A DNA stretch of 64,000 nucleotides from CAVWCW01 sp963753615 (GCA_963753615.1 CAVWCW010000005.1:186001-250000), one strand, 5' to 3'; shown: positions 45,803-55,401, counted from the first letter of the stretch. A program made the numbers and translations. The notes: generated from the letters alone by a model not told the origin.

Positions 45803-48800
45803 GAGTTCGTCCTCCTCCTGCACCAAAGCCATAACGCCCCGGAAGTCGGTCTTGCCGGTACCGAGCACCGGGACCTCTTTGACGACCAGCACCCTGGCCG
45901 GGACCGCGATGGCGGCAACGCCGTGGCTCTTGGCATAGGCGTCGAAGTCGCTCCGGCTGGCATCGGGGTTGGTGGTGACCAGGACCAGTTGCTCGCCCTT
46001 TTTCGGGTCCGGGCGAGCGACGACCGCGTGTCGAAACTCGGGCCAGAGCTTGGCGGCCTCGCCCTCGACCATCGCCAGCGAGACCATCTCACCGGCCACC
46101 TTGGCAAAGCGTTTGGCCCGCCCTTGAATGAACACAAAACCCTGATCGTCGAGGGTGACGATGTCGCCGGTATCGTACCAACCGTCCTCCGGGGGCTGGA
46201 TCCGACCCGGATCTTCGGCGCGCAGGTAGCCGAGCATTACATTGGGTCCGTTCACCACCAGATCGCCGCCTTCGGTGATCCCAGCCATCGGCTCCAGGCG
46301 GTGCCGCAGGCCCGGAACCAGCTTGCCGACCGAACCGCGTTGGCTGTGCATCGGGCTGTTCATGGCCAGCACCGGGGCGGTCTCGGTAGCGCCGTAGCCC
46401 TCGAACACCCGTACCCCGAAGCGCTCGCTGTAGGCCGTGCGGGTCTCGTCCTTAAGCTTCTCAGCTCCGGTGAAGACGTAGCGAATGCTGTAGAAATCGT
46501 AGGGGTTGGCAAAGCGGGCGTACCCGGCCAGAAAGGTGTCGGTGCCGAACATCAGGGTCGCGTTGGTATCGTAGACCAGCTCCGGGATGATGCGGTAGTG
46601 CAGCGGCGACGGATAGAGAAACACCTTGATGCCGGACAGCAAAGGCAGCAGGGTGCCGCAGGTCAGCCCGAAAGAGTGGAACAGCGGCAGCACGTTGAAC
46701 ACGATGTCTTGCGGCCCGAAGTCGATCATCGAGGCCACCTGGTAGCGGTTGGCCTGCAGATTGACATGGCTCAGCACCACCCCCTTGGGGTTGCCCTCGG
46801 TACCGGAGGTGAACAAGACCACCGCGGCGCCGTTCGGGTCCCGTTCCCTGCACACCAGGCGGTAGCCCAGGCGCGGCATCGCGGCAGCCAACAGCGCCCA
46901 TAGCTTGGTCCCGACCCCCATCTCTGCGGCCAGATCCTCCAAATAGCGGACCCTGACCCCGGCCGCTTCGATGGCCGCGACCATGTCCTCGAACTTGGCC
47001 TGCTCGACGAACTGGCGCGAACTGTAGACGGTCTTGACCGTAGCCGAGCCGCAACCGCTGACCAGATTGCGAACGCCGGTGGAGAAATTGAGCATGGTCG
47101 GCACGCGGCCGTAGGCATGCAGCCCGAAAAAGGTCATCGCGGTGACGATCACGTTGGGCAGCAGCACGCCGACGCGCTCCCCCGGCGCGGTCTCCGCGGC
47201 CATCGCCTTGCCGAGGCCGAACGAGCCGGTGATCAGCTTGCGAAAACCGACCGGCCTGCGCTCCACGTCCTCCAGGACCTTGTGTGCACCGCCGGTTATC
47301 TCCTTGGCGTCCAGCAGCGAGTCGAACAGGGTGCGACGGAAATCGCTGCTCTCAAACATCATCTCGGTCATCACCTTGGACAGCTGTCGGCCGGCGAAGG
47401 CGCGCCGCTTGCGGCTGCGCAGTTCCGAGGGGATGCTGAGCCGCTGCGGCGGCATGAAGGTGACCCTCATCTTCGGGAACCAGCGGATCTTGACCTTGCC
47501 GGAGAGCCGGGAGAAGGGGCTGTATTGGGCGCCGTCCAGTCGCACCGGGACCAGCGGCGCATCGGCCTTGTCGGCGACCATGCCCGGGCCCTCGAAGATC
47601 TTCATCAGCGCGCCCGTCACCGTGATGCGGCCTTCGGGAAAGATCACCAGGGTCTCGCCGCCCTTGACTACATTGATCAGGGTGCGGGTGGACAGCGGGC
47701 TGGTTGGGTCGACTGGAACGGTCCGCGCCAGCGACAGGAAGAAACCGATGAAACGGTTCTTGGCGATATAGGTGTCGATCGCGAAAGTCATGTCGCGGGG
47801 CGAGAACGCGGCGATCAAGGCGGCATCGAGAAAGGATTGATGGTTGGCGATCACCACCGCGCGATTGCCGGCCTTTTCCAGATTTTCGAGACCTGTGACT
47901 TCGACGCGATACAGCATCTGCAGCAGCCAGGCGACGAAGCCTTTGGCCAATGCGCCGGGCAACAGGCGGGTAATGTAGATCGCCACCACGAGATTGGCCA
48001 AGCCGATGGCCAGGAAAACCTGCGGGATGCTCAGGTCCAGGGCCAGCAGCAGGGCGGTGCCGATCGCGGCGATCACCATGAACAGCGAGTTGATGATGTT
48101 GTTGGCGGCGATATTGCGGGAGCGGTGGGCGTCGTCGCTGCGTTGCTGGAGCAGTGCATTCAGCGGCACGATATAAACGCCACCGGCGGCGGCGATCAGG
48201 CCGATGTCGACCAGGATGCGCCAACCGGCAAACTGGTCCAAGAAGACCGAGAGGCTGCCCCCCCCGCCTGGAAGTCCGTTGCGGCTGGCGAAGTACAGGT
48301 CGACGATGAACAGCGTCATGCCCAATGCCCCCAGGGGCACGAAGGTCGCGTGGATCTGGCCCTTGAGCATACTGTTGCAGAGCAGCGAGCCGAGCGCCAC
48401 GCCAACCGAGAAGACCACCAGAAACAGGGTCGCCAGGTTCTCGTCGCCACCCAGCACATCCTTTGCGAAGGGCGCGATTTCGGCGAGGAATGCCGCGCCG
48501 ATCAACCAGAACCAGGAGATCGCCAGGATGGTCAAGAAGATGTCGCGGCTGGCTGCGGCATAGCGCAGCATCTCCCAGGTCGAGGTGAAGGGGTTGTAGT
48601 CCACCTCCAATTCCGGCGCCGCCGGGCCGGTGGAGGGGATGTGGCGGGCCGCCAGCCAGCCGGCCACTGCGACCGCGAGGATCGCCGCCGAGATCAGGGA
48701 AACGCCCCAATCATCCAGGATAAATTTGCCCGCCATGGTGCCCAAAAGGATGGCGATGAAGGTCCCCGTCTGCACCCAGGCGTTACCGGCGATCAACTCG

Positions 48801-49222
48801 TCGCTACCCAATTGCTCCGGCAGGATGCCGTACTTGATCGGGCCGAAGTAGGTGGACTGAGTCCCCATCAGGAACAGCACCGCCAGCAGAAACCAGATGT
48901 TACCCAGCAAGAATCCCAGGCTCGCCACCGCCATGATGGCGATCTCAGCGAGCTTGAGGATGCGGATCAACCTGGCCTTGTCGTACTTGTCCGCGATTTG
49001 CCCCGCGCTGGCCGAGAACAGAAAGAACGGGAAGATGAACACCCCGGCCGCCGCGGCCACCATGAGCGGCGCATCGACGCCCGCCTGTTGCGCCATCGAG
49101 AAGGTGACCAGGAATACGATTGCATTCTTGAAAACATTGTCGTTGAACGCCCCCAGAGACTGGGTGACGAACAGCGGCAGGAAACGACGGCTATTGAGGA
49201 GCTTTAGTTGATTGGGCGTCAT
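45800..49222 (-). CDS. LplT-PlsC-acyl-ACP/CoA ligase fusion (Aas-type lysophospholipid acyltransferase)
   Basis: 1140 residues in three domains. About residues 1-425 form an LplT-like lysophospholipid flippase of the MFS (SLGAFNDNVFKNAIVFLVTF; AGDEE-like core). About 440-640 are PlsC-like, with NHQSFLD (HX4D catalytic motif) and FPEGRITVTG. About 650-1140 are an acyl-AMP ligase, with VLFTSGTEGNPKG, GYGATETAP and GWYDTGDIV. This is the arrangement of Aas fused to its transporter: uptake of lysophospholipid, acyl activation and re-acylation at the inner membrane. Start at ATG 49222; repeat B copies flank the gene on both sides. Confidence 0.94.
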   Translation of the reverse strand: MTPNQLKLLNSRRFLPLFVTQSLGAFNDNVFKNAIVFLVTFSMAQQAGVDAPLMVAAAAGVFIFPFFLFSASAGQIADKYDKARLIRILKLAEIAIMAVASLGFLLGNIWFLLAVLFLMGTQSTYFGPIKYGILPEQLGSDELIAGNAWVQTGTFIAILLGTMAGKFILDDWGVSLISAAILAVAVAGWLAARHIPSTGPAAPELEVDYNPFTSTWEMLRYAAASRDIFLTILAISWFWLIGAAFLAEIAPFAKDVLGGDENLATLFLVVFSVGVALGSLLCNSMLKGQIHATFVPLGALGMTLFIVDLYFASRNGLPGGGGSLSVFLDQFAGWRILVDIGLIAAAGGVYIVPLNALLQQRSDDAHRSRNIAANNIINSLFMVIAAIGTALLLALDLSIPQVFLAIGLANLVVAIYITRLLPGALAKGFVAWLLQMLYRVEVTGLENLEKAGNRAVVIANHQSFLDAALIAAFSPRDMTFAIDTYIAKNRFIGFFLSLARTVPVDPTSPLSTRTLINVVKGGETLVIFPEGRITVTGALMKIFEGPGMVADKADAPLVPVRLDGAQYSPFSRLSGKVKIRWFPKMRVTFMPPQRLSIPSELRSRKRRAFAGRQLSKVMTEMMFESSDFRRTLFDSLLDAKEITGGAHKVLEDVERRPVGFRKLITGSFGLGKAMAAETAPGERVGVLLPNVIVTAMTFFGLHAYGRVPTMLNFSTGVRNLVSGCGSATVKTVYSSRQFVEQAKFEDMVAAIEAAGVRVRYLEDLAAEMGVGTKLWALLAAAMPRLGYRLVCRERDPNGAAVVLFTSGTEGNPKGVVLSHVNLQANRYQVASMIDFGPQDIVFNVLPLFHSFGLTCGTLLPLLSGIKVFLYPSPLHYRIIPELVYDTNATLMFGTDTFLAGYARFANPYDFYSIRYVFTGAEKLKDETRTAYSERFGVRVFEGYGATETAPVLAMNSPMHSQRGSVGKLVPGLRHRLEPMAGITEGGDLVVNGPNVMLGYLRAEDPGRIQPPEDGWYDTGDIVTLDDQGFVFIQGRAKRFAKVAGEMVSLAMVEGEAAKLWPEFRHAVVARPDPKKGEQLVLVTTNPDASRSDFDAYAKSHGVAAIAVPARVLVVKEVPVLGTGKTDFRGVMALVQEEDEL

Positions 49223-49550
49223 CGGGCTCTGTATCCATTGATCGGGGGATGGGACTCAGACTATCCGGCAAGTATCGACTTCCAATTGTCAGTTCCGAGC
49301 GGCACGTCCGCCAGGATGCTTCGCGGCTCAGGCAGGGTCTCGCCGGTTGTTCAAGATACGCAGGACACCAAAAGCTTAGGCTATAACAGCCGATGCCTCC
49401 GGTAGCTGGCCCGATCTCCCGGCTCCTTCCTTCGTTTCCTCCCGCTTTTCCCGCATCGCCGTACCTAACCCGGCTATTTCACCAGGCCGCCAGGCGGCTG
49501 CGCATAAGCGACAGGAAACTTGAGACCTTGAATAGGACTCGGGAGGCGTC
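49223..49550. other. Intergenic stretch with repeat B copy 3
   Basis: Contains repeat B copy 3 at 49470-49550 beyond a gene-free stretch; no gene is supported. Confidence 0.5.
49470..49550 (+). repeat. Repeat B, copy 3
   Basis: CCCGGCTATTTCACCAGGCC, CGCCAGGCGGCTGCGCATAA and GCGACAGGAAACTTGAGACC follow the same order as copy 1. Confidence 0.85.
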
Positions 49551-50111
49551 TCAAGCGATTTGCTGCCGGCTGCGGGACTTGGATAACGGTTCGAAACGAA
49601 TCTCTTGCACCGTCCACTCGCGGTCGCCAACCGTCAGCAACAGGCAGGAAGGGCCGCCATAGGTCCTGGCGCGGCCGGCGGCGCCGGGGTTCAGAACCCA
49701 AGGCCGGGCGCTCAGATCGCAGACCAGGCGGTGGCTGTGTCCGTAGACCAGGGCCCGGACCTGTGGGTAGCGGTCGCGCAGCCACTGATGGCGGCTGCGA
49801 ACCGGGCCGGCGCGGTGGCCATGCAGCACCAACAGCTCGCCGCCAGGCAGGCTGAGGCGGGCCTCTACCGGCAGGCCGTTCAACAAGGAATGCTGGTCCG
49901 CCGGCCACTTGGCGGGTAGGTCGTTGTTGCCGCGCACCGCCACCAGCGGACCCTTGGGGCGCAGGGCGGCGAGCACCTGGGCGCCGCCAATGTCGCCCGC
50001 ATGCACCGCGCAGTCGCAACCGGCAACCAGTTCGGCGATGCGCGGGTCGAGCTGGCCGTGGGTATCGGAAACAATAGCGACCCGTTCTGCCTGCGGGCAA
50101 TGCAGGTGCAT
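49551..50111 (-). CDS. YfcE/MJ0936-like metallophosphoesterase
   Basis: 186 residues. The metallophosphoesterase motifs are visible: VSDTHGQ (motif I), HAGDIGG (II), VRGNNDLP (III), VLHGHR (IV) and VYGHSHR (V). It is a cytoplasmic phosphodiesterase of unknown substrate. Its ATG shares an A with the kinase stop (TAATG), so it is the third gene of the regulator-kinase operon. Confidence 0.9.
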   Translation of the reverse strand: MHLHCPQAERVAIVSDTHGQLDPRIAELVAGCDCAVHAGDIGGAQVLAALRPKGPLVAVRGNNDLPAKWPADQHSLLNGLPVEARLSLPGGELLVLHGHRAGPVRSRHQWLRDRYPQVRALVYGHSHRLVCDLSARPWVLNPGAAGRARTYGGPSCLLLTVGDREWTVQEIRFEPLSKSRSRQQIA

Positions 50112-52180
50112 TAATCCGGCCCCTTGGCCAACGGCAGCCAGAGGCGGAACTCGGCTCCGGGGTCGGCATTGCGCACATCCACCCGCCCGCCCATGGACTG
50201 CGCCAGCTGACGCACCAGGGCCAGGCCGATGCCGGTGCCCAAGGTCTCGCGGGTGAGTTCATTTTCCGAGCGGTAGAACAGACGGAAGATCTTCTTCATC
50301 TGATCCCTCGGCACCCCGGGCCCATAGTCGCGCAGGCTCAATTGAAGGCCGCGCTCGGCCAGCCTGCAGCGCAGCTCGATGCGCTTGCGCTCGGCTTTGG
50401 CGGAGAACTTCAGGGCATTGTCGACCAGATTGATCAGAATCTGGGCGAACCCGTCCTCGTCCACCTCCACCCGGGCCTGGGCTGCCGGCCCCGGGCAGTC
50501 GAGCTGCCACTCGAAGCCGGCGCGCTCGATCTGGCTGGCGACCTTGGCGGCAACCCGCTCCAACAGGGCCGAGACCTCGACATGCCGCGGTTCCAGCCGC
50601 AGGTCGTTGCGGGTCATGCGGGCGAGCTGCAGTACATTGGCGATCAGGCGCGACAGCCGCTCGCTCTCGTCGTGGATATAGCCGTAGTAGGCCTGCTTCT
50701 TGTCCTCCGGGGCCCAGCCCTCGCGCAGCATCTCGCCGTACATGCGGATCGAGGTCAGGGGGGTTTTCAGCTCGTGGCTCACCGCGGAGACGAAATCCTG
50801 CTGCTGGCGGGCCAGCTCGATCTGCTTCAGGCCCAGGCGGTACAGCAGCCAGAAGCCGCCGCACAGCACCAGGGTAAGGATGACGCTGACCCAGGTCACC
50901 AACCTCCCGCCCGGGCCCGCCGGCAGGCGGTTGATGCTGAAGATCAGCTCCAGCTGGCCCAACGGGGCGGCGAGCCGGGTCTGGTACAGCAGTTCACCGC
51001 TCAGCTCAGAGGCGCGGGACAGATATTGCCGTTCGCCCTGACCGGCCAGTACGGCAAAAACCTCGCCCTGGTAAGCGACGATCAGGTCGCTCATGCGAGA
51101 CACCGCGGCGGCCCGGAAGGGCTCGGCGGTGAGTCCCTCCAGAAACCCCTGGCGCTCCAACAGCAGGCCCTGAATATAGCGCTGACCGTCGCGCCAGACC
51201 TTGCGGAACAGCACCAGATGGCCACTGTCGAGGAGACTGAGTTCGAACGGGTCGAGTTCGCTCTCGAAGGTGTTCAGGCGCAGCTCGGCAGCGGCCTCCG
51301 CCGTCACCGCCGGGGCCGCCGGCAGCATCCCCTGCTCCCGGCGCGGGGCGCGCCGGGCCTTGCTCGGCGCCGCGGGCGGCGCCGCCGCCGGCGGCTCGGC
51401 TTCGGCGACATATTTCTGGCGCAGCTTGAGTTCCTCCACCCGCCCCAGGGATTCCAGGCCGGCTTCCTTTCTCTGCCGCGAGCCGTAGCTCAGGGCCTCG
51501 TTGAGCTGGTCGAAGGCAGCCTGGGCCGAAGTCTGGGGGGCATCGAACGTAGAGGCCCCTTTCGGGACCAGGGTATCAGCCAGGCGCGGCGCTTCGTCGC
51601 CGAAGACCAGCGCGCGATCGGTCTCCTCCCGTTCGTAATCTCGGGATGCCGGAGCGGCCTGTGCGATCTTGCCGGCATCGGCGCGTCCGCCCTGCACCAG
51701 CCGGTTATCGCTGAGGATCCGGTGGATACGGGCCTGCAGGTCGGCGCGCTCCCGTCGCTGGGACGCAGACACCCCGTAGTCCGCCGCGGCAGACTCCTGC
51801 GCCGGCAGCAGTGGGGTGCTAAAGCGACCCCCGGCATCTACCTGGAAGTAGCCGATCAGCCCCGGCACGGGCAATTCGGCGGGCAGCCGCGACAGGGGCG
51901 AGGGCTGCAGGTAATTGGCCGCAGGATCTCCGCTCAGGGTGAGAAAGGCGTAGTCGCCGAAGCGCCGCGCCTCCTCGGCCTGCAGCAGGGCTTGGGCGCG
52001 AGCGTCGATGCGCAGCGCCAGTTCCTGGGCCAGCACCTGGTGCTGGTGGAAGGCCTCCCACTTGAGCTGGCTGTACGCCTGCCGCACCAACACCCCGGTG
52101 GGGATGGCCAGGGCCAGAAAGAACAGCAACAGCAAGCGGCGCAACCGCTTTGGGTCGAGGCCGGCGGGGGGGCGGGCCAT
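50111..52180 (-). CDS. Membrane histidine kinase with large periplasmic domain
   Basis: 689 residues. N-terminal membrane segment (LLLLFFLALAIPTGVLV), a periplasmic region of about 400 residues with no recognised sensor family, a second membrane segment (VTWVSVILTLVLCGGFWLLY), then a catalytic core: VSHELKTPLTSI (His469), NLVDNALKFSAKAE (N box), LSLRDYGPGVP (G1) and TLGTGIGLALVRQL (G2). No HAMP domain is seen. It presumably phosphorylates the response regulator 3 bp upstream in the operon. The divergent PspA-membrane-VWA operon is a likely target. Confidence 0.94.
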   Translation of the reverse strand: MARPPAGLDPKRLRRLLLLFFLALAIPTGVLVRQAYSQLKWEAFHQHQVLAQELALRIDARAQALLQAEEARRFGDYAFLTLSGDPAANYLQPSPLSRLPAELPVPGLIGYFQVDAGGRFSTPLLPAQESAAADYGVSASQRRERADLQARIHRILSDNRLVQGGRADAGKIAQAAPASRDYEREETDRALVFGDEAPRLADTLVPKGASTFDAPQTSAQAAFDQLNEALSYGSRQRKEAGLESLGRVEELKLRQKYVAEAEPPAAAPPAAPSKARRAPRREQGMLPAAPAVTAEAAAELRLNTFESELDPFELSLLDSGHLVLFRKVWRDGQRYIQGLLLERQGFLEGLTAEPFRAAAVSRMSDLIVAYQGEVFAVLAGQGERQYLSRASELSGELLYQTRLAAPLGQLELIFSINRLPAGPGGRLVTWVSVILTLVLCGGFWLLYRLGLKQIELARQQQDFVSAVSHELKTPLTSIRMYGEMLREGWAPEDKKQAYYGYIHDESERLSRLIANVLQLARMTRNDLRLEPRHVEVSALLERVAAKVASQIERAGFEWQLDCPGPAAQARVEVDEDGFAQILINLVDNALKFSAKAERKRIELRCRLAERGLQLSLRDYGPGVPRDQMKKIFRLFYRSENELTRETLGTGIGLALVRQLAQSMGGRVDVRNADPGAEFRLWLPLAKGPD

Positions 52181-52183
52181 AGC

Positions 52184-52885
52184 TCAGTCCGCCAACAGCC
52201 GATAGCCGGCCCCGCGCACTGTGACCAGATAGCGGGGCGTGCTGGGATCGGGCTCGATCTTGCGCCGCAGCTTGGCGATATGGATATCCACGGTGCGGGT
52301 CTCGATGTCGAGGTTACGCGCATAGCCCCAGACCTTGCTCAACAACTCTTCGCGCGGCACCGTGCGCTCGGAGTTGGCAGCCAGGTACTGCAGGACCTCC
52401 ATCTCCCGGCGGGTGAAGCTCAGTTCGCGCGCACCTCGGCGCCCGGCCAGATTGCGGGTGTCGATTTCCACTTCGCCGCCGAGGCGAATCTGGCTGGCCG
52501 CCTCCACCCCGACCCGGGCCCGGCGCAGCACCGCTTGAACCCGCAGCACCAGCTGGGCCACCGAGAACGGCTTGGACACATAGTCGTCCGCCCCCAGGGA
52601 CAGGCCCTGGACGATGTCCTGGTCGGCGGTCTTGGCGGTGAGCATAATGATCGGCTGGTCCCGGTCCTGGGCGCGGATGCGCCGGCACACCTCGAAGCCG
52701 TCCAGCCCCGGCAGCATCACGTCCAGGAGCACCAGATCGAAGGTGCCGCTCAGCGCCTTGGCCAGACCCTGGTTGCCGTCGGCGGCCTGATCGGCCTCAT
52801 AGCCGTGGTAGACGAAGACGTCGGTCAGTCCGTTACGGATGGGCTCTTCGTCTTCGACGATCAGGATGCGAATTTTTCTTTCCAT
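52184..52885 (-). CDS. OmpR/PhoB-family response regulator
   Basis: 233 residues. Receiver domain with acidic pair EDEE and Asp55 (LVLLDVMLPGLDG), Thr/Lys switch LTAKTAD and KPFS, followed by a winged-helix OmpR domain (FTRREMEVLQYLAANS, LDIETRTVDIHIAKLRRKI, GYRL at the end). It is transcribed divergently from pspA-like, and half sites between the two genes have OmpR-type spacing. Confidence 0.95.
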   Translation of the reverse strand: MERKIRILIVEDEEPIRNGLTDVFVYHGYEADQAADGNQGLAKALSGTFDLVLLDVMLPGLDGFEVCRRIRAQDRDQPIIMLTAKTADQDIVQGLSLGADDYVSKPFSVAQLVLRVQAVLRRARVGVEAASQIRLGGEVEIDTRNLAGRRGARELSFTRREMEVLQYLAANSERTVPREELLSKVWGYARNLDIETRTVDIHIAKLRRKIEPDPSTPRYLVTVRGAGYRLLAD

Positions 52886-52960
52886 CGGCGGGTTGATTCG
52901 CGGTTCACGACCGTTGCCGGCCCCCGCCTAAAGCCTACCAGCCCGACCCGCTCGGGGCGC

Positions 52961-52997
52961 GTAAATTTTAGGTAAAAACGGGACCTCCGGTTTTACC
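52961..52997. promoter_or_regulatory. Candidate OmpR-type operator between the regulator and the PspA-like operon
   Basis: GTAAA at 52961 and again at 52972 are spaced 11 bp, the usual half-site distance for OmpR/PhoB-type regulators. An overlapping inverted pair GGTAAAAAC / GGTTTTACC spans 52971-52997. It lies upstream of both divergent genes. Confidence 0.6.
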
Positions 52998-53077
52998 GAA
53001 CCGGGCCTACAGACCAAGGCCGCCCCTCCATAGACTGGAATCACGGAAACCCACCAACCAGTCAGGAGGCAAAGACC

Positions 53078-53620
53078 ATGGCACTGATCACCCGACTATC
53101 CCGCTTGATGCGGGCGGACCTGCACGCGGTCCTGGACCGAGTCGAAGAGCCCGAAGCGCTGCTGCGCCAGGCGTTGCGGGAGATGCAAGAGGAATTGACC
53201 CGCGACCAACAGCGACAACGCCGGCTCGGCCGGGAGCGCGGCCAGCTCGACGCCCGGGCGGCGGAACTGAAGCAAGCCCTGGGCCGCAGCGACCAGGAGC
53301 TGGATGTCTGCTTCGCCGCTGACAAGGACGACCTGGCCCGGGCCCTGGTCAAGCGCAAGCTGGAGACCCAGGAACTGCAGCGCCGGGTCGAAAGCCGTCG
53401 GCGCGAGCTGGAAGCCAGCCTGGAGCAGCTCGAGCAGCGGCTGGACGACAACCGCTCCCGTCTGGAAGACATGCAACAAAAGGCCGAGCTGCTGAGCGAG
53501 CCGGAGCCGGACCCGGAGCAAACCCCCGCCGTCCCCTGGGCCCAGGCCGACACCGGCGTGCGCGCTGCGGAGGTGGAGGTGGCCTTCCTGCGCGAGAAGC
53601 AGCGGAGGACGCGGACATGA
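53078..53620 (+). CDS. PspA/IM30-family coiled-coil protein
   Basis: 180 residues, mostly helical coiled coil: RADLHAVLDRVEEPEALLRQ, REMQEELTRDQQRQRRLGRE and SRRRELEASLEQLEQRLDDN. The N-terminus (MALITRLSRLMRADLHAVLD) fits the PspA/IM30 family amphipathic helix that binds membranes; it is shorter than E. coli PspA. Preceded by CAGGAGGC. It would maintain membrane integrity under stress. Overlaps the next gene. Confidence 0.82.
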   Translation: MALITRLSRLMRADLHAVLDRVEEPEALLRQALREMQEELTRDQQRQRRLGRERGQLDARAAELKQALGRSDQELDVCFAADKDDLARALVKRKLETQELQRRVESRRRELEASLEQLEQRLDDNRSRLEDMQQKAELLSEPEPDPEQTPAVPWAQADTGVRAAEVEVAFLREKQRRTRT

Positions 53621-54171
53621 CCAGGCCCTCGTTCCTGCAAGGCGCCGCCCTGGCCCTGGCCGTCAGCATCGGCGGCAGCGTCCTCTACAGCGGCCTCGAT
53701 TCCCTGCTCGGCCCCGGCCTCGCCGTGCGTCTGCTGATCGCCACCCTCGGGCTCGCCTACCTGCTCTATGTGCTGGTGCGCAGCCAGACCCGGGTCGGGC
53801 GCCTGGTCAGCCTGGCGGCCTGGCTGCTGCTCGCCGCCGTGGCTTGGCTGCTGGCCCTGCCGCTGAGCCTCTATCTGCTGGTCCATGTCGGCGCGATCTG
53901 GTTGCTGCGCGCCCTCTATTTCTACCCCAGCCCCCTGCCCGCCCTTGCCGACCTGGGGCTGCAGGGGCTGGCGCTGGCTGCCGCCCTCTGGGCCATGACC
54001 AATACCGCCAGCCCGCTGCTCGGTATCTGGTGCTTCTTTCTGGTCGAAGCCCTGTTCGTGCCCCAGGCCGCCGGCAAGGCGCCCCTGGATCGGGACCGGG
54101 AAGACCGCTTCCAGCACGCCTATGCCAGCGCCGATGCGGCCCTGCGCAGACTTTCGTCCAATCATCGTTGA
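53617..54171 (+). CDS. Membrane protein of the PspA-VWA operon
   Basis: 184 residues with five or six membrane segments (SIGGSVLYSGLDSLLGPGLA, LLIATLGLAYLLYVLVR, WLLLAAVAWLLALPLSLYL and following). No family recognised. Its start overlaps pspA-like by ATGA and the VWA gene follows by 13 bp, so it likely works with both. Confidence 0.78.
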   Translation: MTRPSFLQGAALALAVSIGGSVLYSGLDSLLGPGLAVRLLIATLGLAYLLYVLVRSQTRVGRLVSLAAWLLLAAVAWLLALPLSLYLLVHVGAIWLLRALYFYPSPLPALADLGLQGLALAAALWAMTNTASPLLGIWCFFLVEALFVPQAAGKAPLDRDREDRFQHAYASADAALRRLSSNHR

Positions 54172-54183
54172 AGGAGATCACCC

Positions 54184-55374
54184 ATGAAAACCACCCTGCT
54201 CGCCATCGGACTGTTTTCGGTCACCGCCGTAGCGGTAGCCTTTTATCCCAGTAGCCAGGACGGCGGCGTGAAACCACCGCCGCCCCCCCAGGTCGACACC
54301 AACCAGGCCCCCAAGGTGGAGGTAGTGTTCGCCCTGGATACCACCGGCAGCATGAGCGGCATGATCCAGACCGCCAAGGACAAGATCTGGTCCATCGCCT
54401 CGAGCATGGCGGCGGCCGATCCGGCCCCGGAGATCCGCATCGGGTTGGTCGGCTACCGGGACCGGGGCGACCAGTACGTCACCCGGGTCGTGGACCTGTC
54501 CAGCGACCTGGATTCGGTCTACGGTCGCCTGATGGACTTCCAGGCAGCCGGCGGCGGCGACGGTCCCGAGAGTGTCAACCAGGCCCTGCACGAGGCGGTA
54601 ACCGGCGTCTCCTGGAGCCAGGACCCGAACGCCTACCGGGTGGTGTTCCTGGTCGGCGACGCCCCGCCCCACATGGACTACCAGGACGACGTGAAATACC
54701 CCGAGACTGCCGCCGCAGCAAAACAGAGGGGCATCGTCATCAACACCGTACAGTGCGGCCAGGTCGACACCACGGCCAGCTCCTGGCAGCGTATCGCCCG
54801 GCTCGGCGGCGGCGACTACTTCCAGGTCGAACAGTCCGGCGGCGCACTCGCGGTCGCCAGCCCATACGACAAGGAACTGGCGGAACTGTCGGCCAAACTG
54901 GACAAGACCCGCCTCTACTACGGCAGCGCCGACCAGCGCGCGGCCAAGCAGCGCAAAGTGGAGGCGGCGGACAAACTGCATGCCGGGGCTTCGCTGGAGT
55001 CACGCGCCCGGCGCGCCGCCTTCAATGCCTCGGAGAGCGGCAAGGCCAACCAGTTCGGCGAGCTTGAGCTGGTGGAAGACGTCGCCGGCGGCCGGGTCGA
55101 CCTCTCGGAGCTGGATGCGGAAGAACTGCCCGCGCCACTGGTCGGCATGGAGCCGGCAAAGCAGCAGGCACTGATCGAAGAGACCGCCCAGCGCCGCAAT
55201 GAGCTACGGGACGAGATACAGGATCTGACCGCCAAGCGCGACGCCTACCTGCGCCAGAAGGTGGCGGAGATGGACGGCGCCGAGGACTCCCTGGACTATC
55301 AGTTGTACGGCGCGGTGCGTGAGCAGGCGGAGAAGAAAGGCCTGAGCTATCCGGCCAGTGCGCCGGCCTACTGA
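54184..55374 (+). CDS. Secreted VWA-domain protein of the PspA operon
   Basis: 396 residues with an N-terminal signal/anchor (LLAIGLFSVTAVAVAFYP), a Pro-rich spacer and a VWA domain: VVFALDTTGSMSGMIQT is the MIDAS motif (DxTGSMS), then RIGLVGYRDRGDQYVTRVV, VFLVGDAPPHM and INTVQCG. The C-terminal third is helical and rich in Glu/Lys. It probably senses or scaffolds in the periplasm. GAAGGAG precedes the ATG. Confidence 0.85.
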   Translation: MKTTLLAIGLFSVTAVAVAFYPSSQDGGVKPPPPPQVDTNQAPKVEVVFALDTTGSMSGMIQTAKDKIWSIASSMAAADPAPEIRIGLVGYRDRGDQYVTRVVDLSSDLDSVYGRLMDFQAAGGGDGPESVNQALHEAVTGVSWSQDPNAYRVVFLVGDAPPHMDYQDDVKYPETAAAAKQRGIVINTVQCGQVDTTASSWQRIARLGGGDYFQVEQSGGALAVASPYDKELAELSAKLDKTRLYYGSADQRAAKQRKVEAADKLHAGASLESRARRAAFNASESGKANQFGELELVEDVAGGRVDLSELDAEELPAPLVGMEPAKQQALIEETAQRRNELRDEIQDLTAKRDAYLRQKVAEMDGAEDSLDYQLYGAVREQAEKKGLSYPASAPAY

Positions 55375-55401
55375 TTGCCCGGCCAGGGCGCCATAACCAC
55401 A

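Noticed and set aside
47117..49207. Long plus-strand frame opposite the acyltransferase fusion
   Set aside because: Low-complexity, His/Gln-rich antisense product of a clearly coding minus-strand gene.
50342..52975. Very long plus-strand frame opposite the kinase and regulator
   Set aside because: Antisense of two well-supported genes; composition shows no protein domains.
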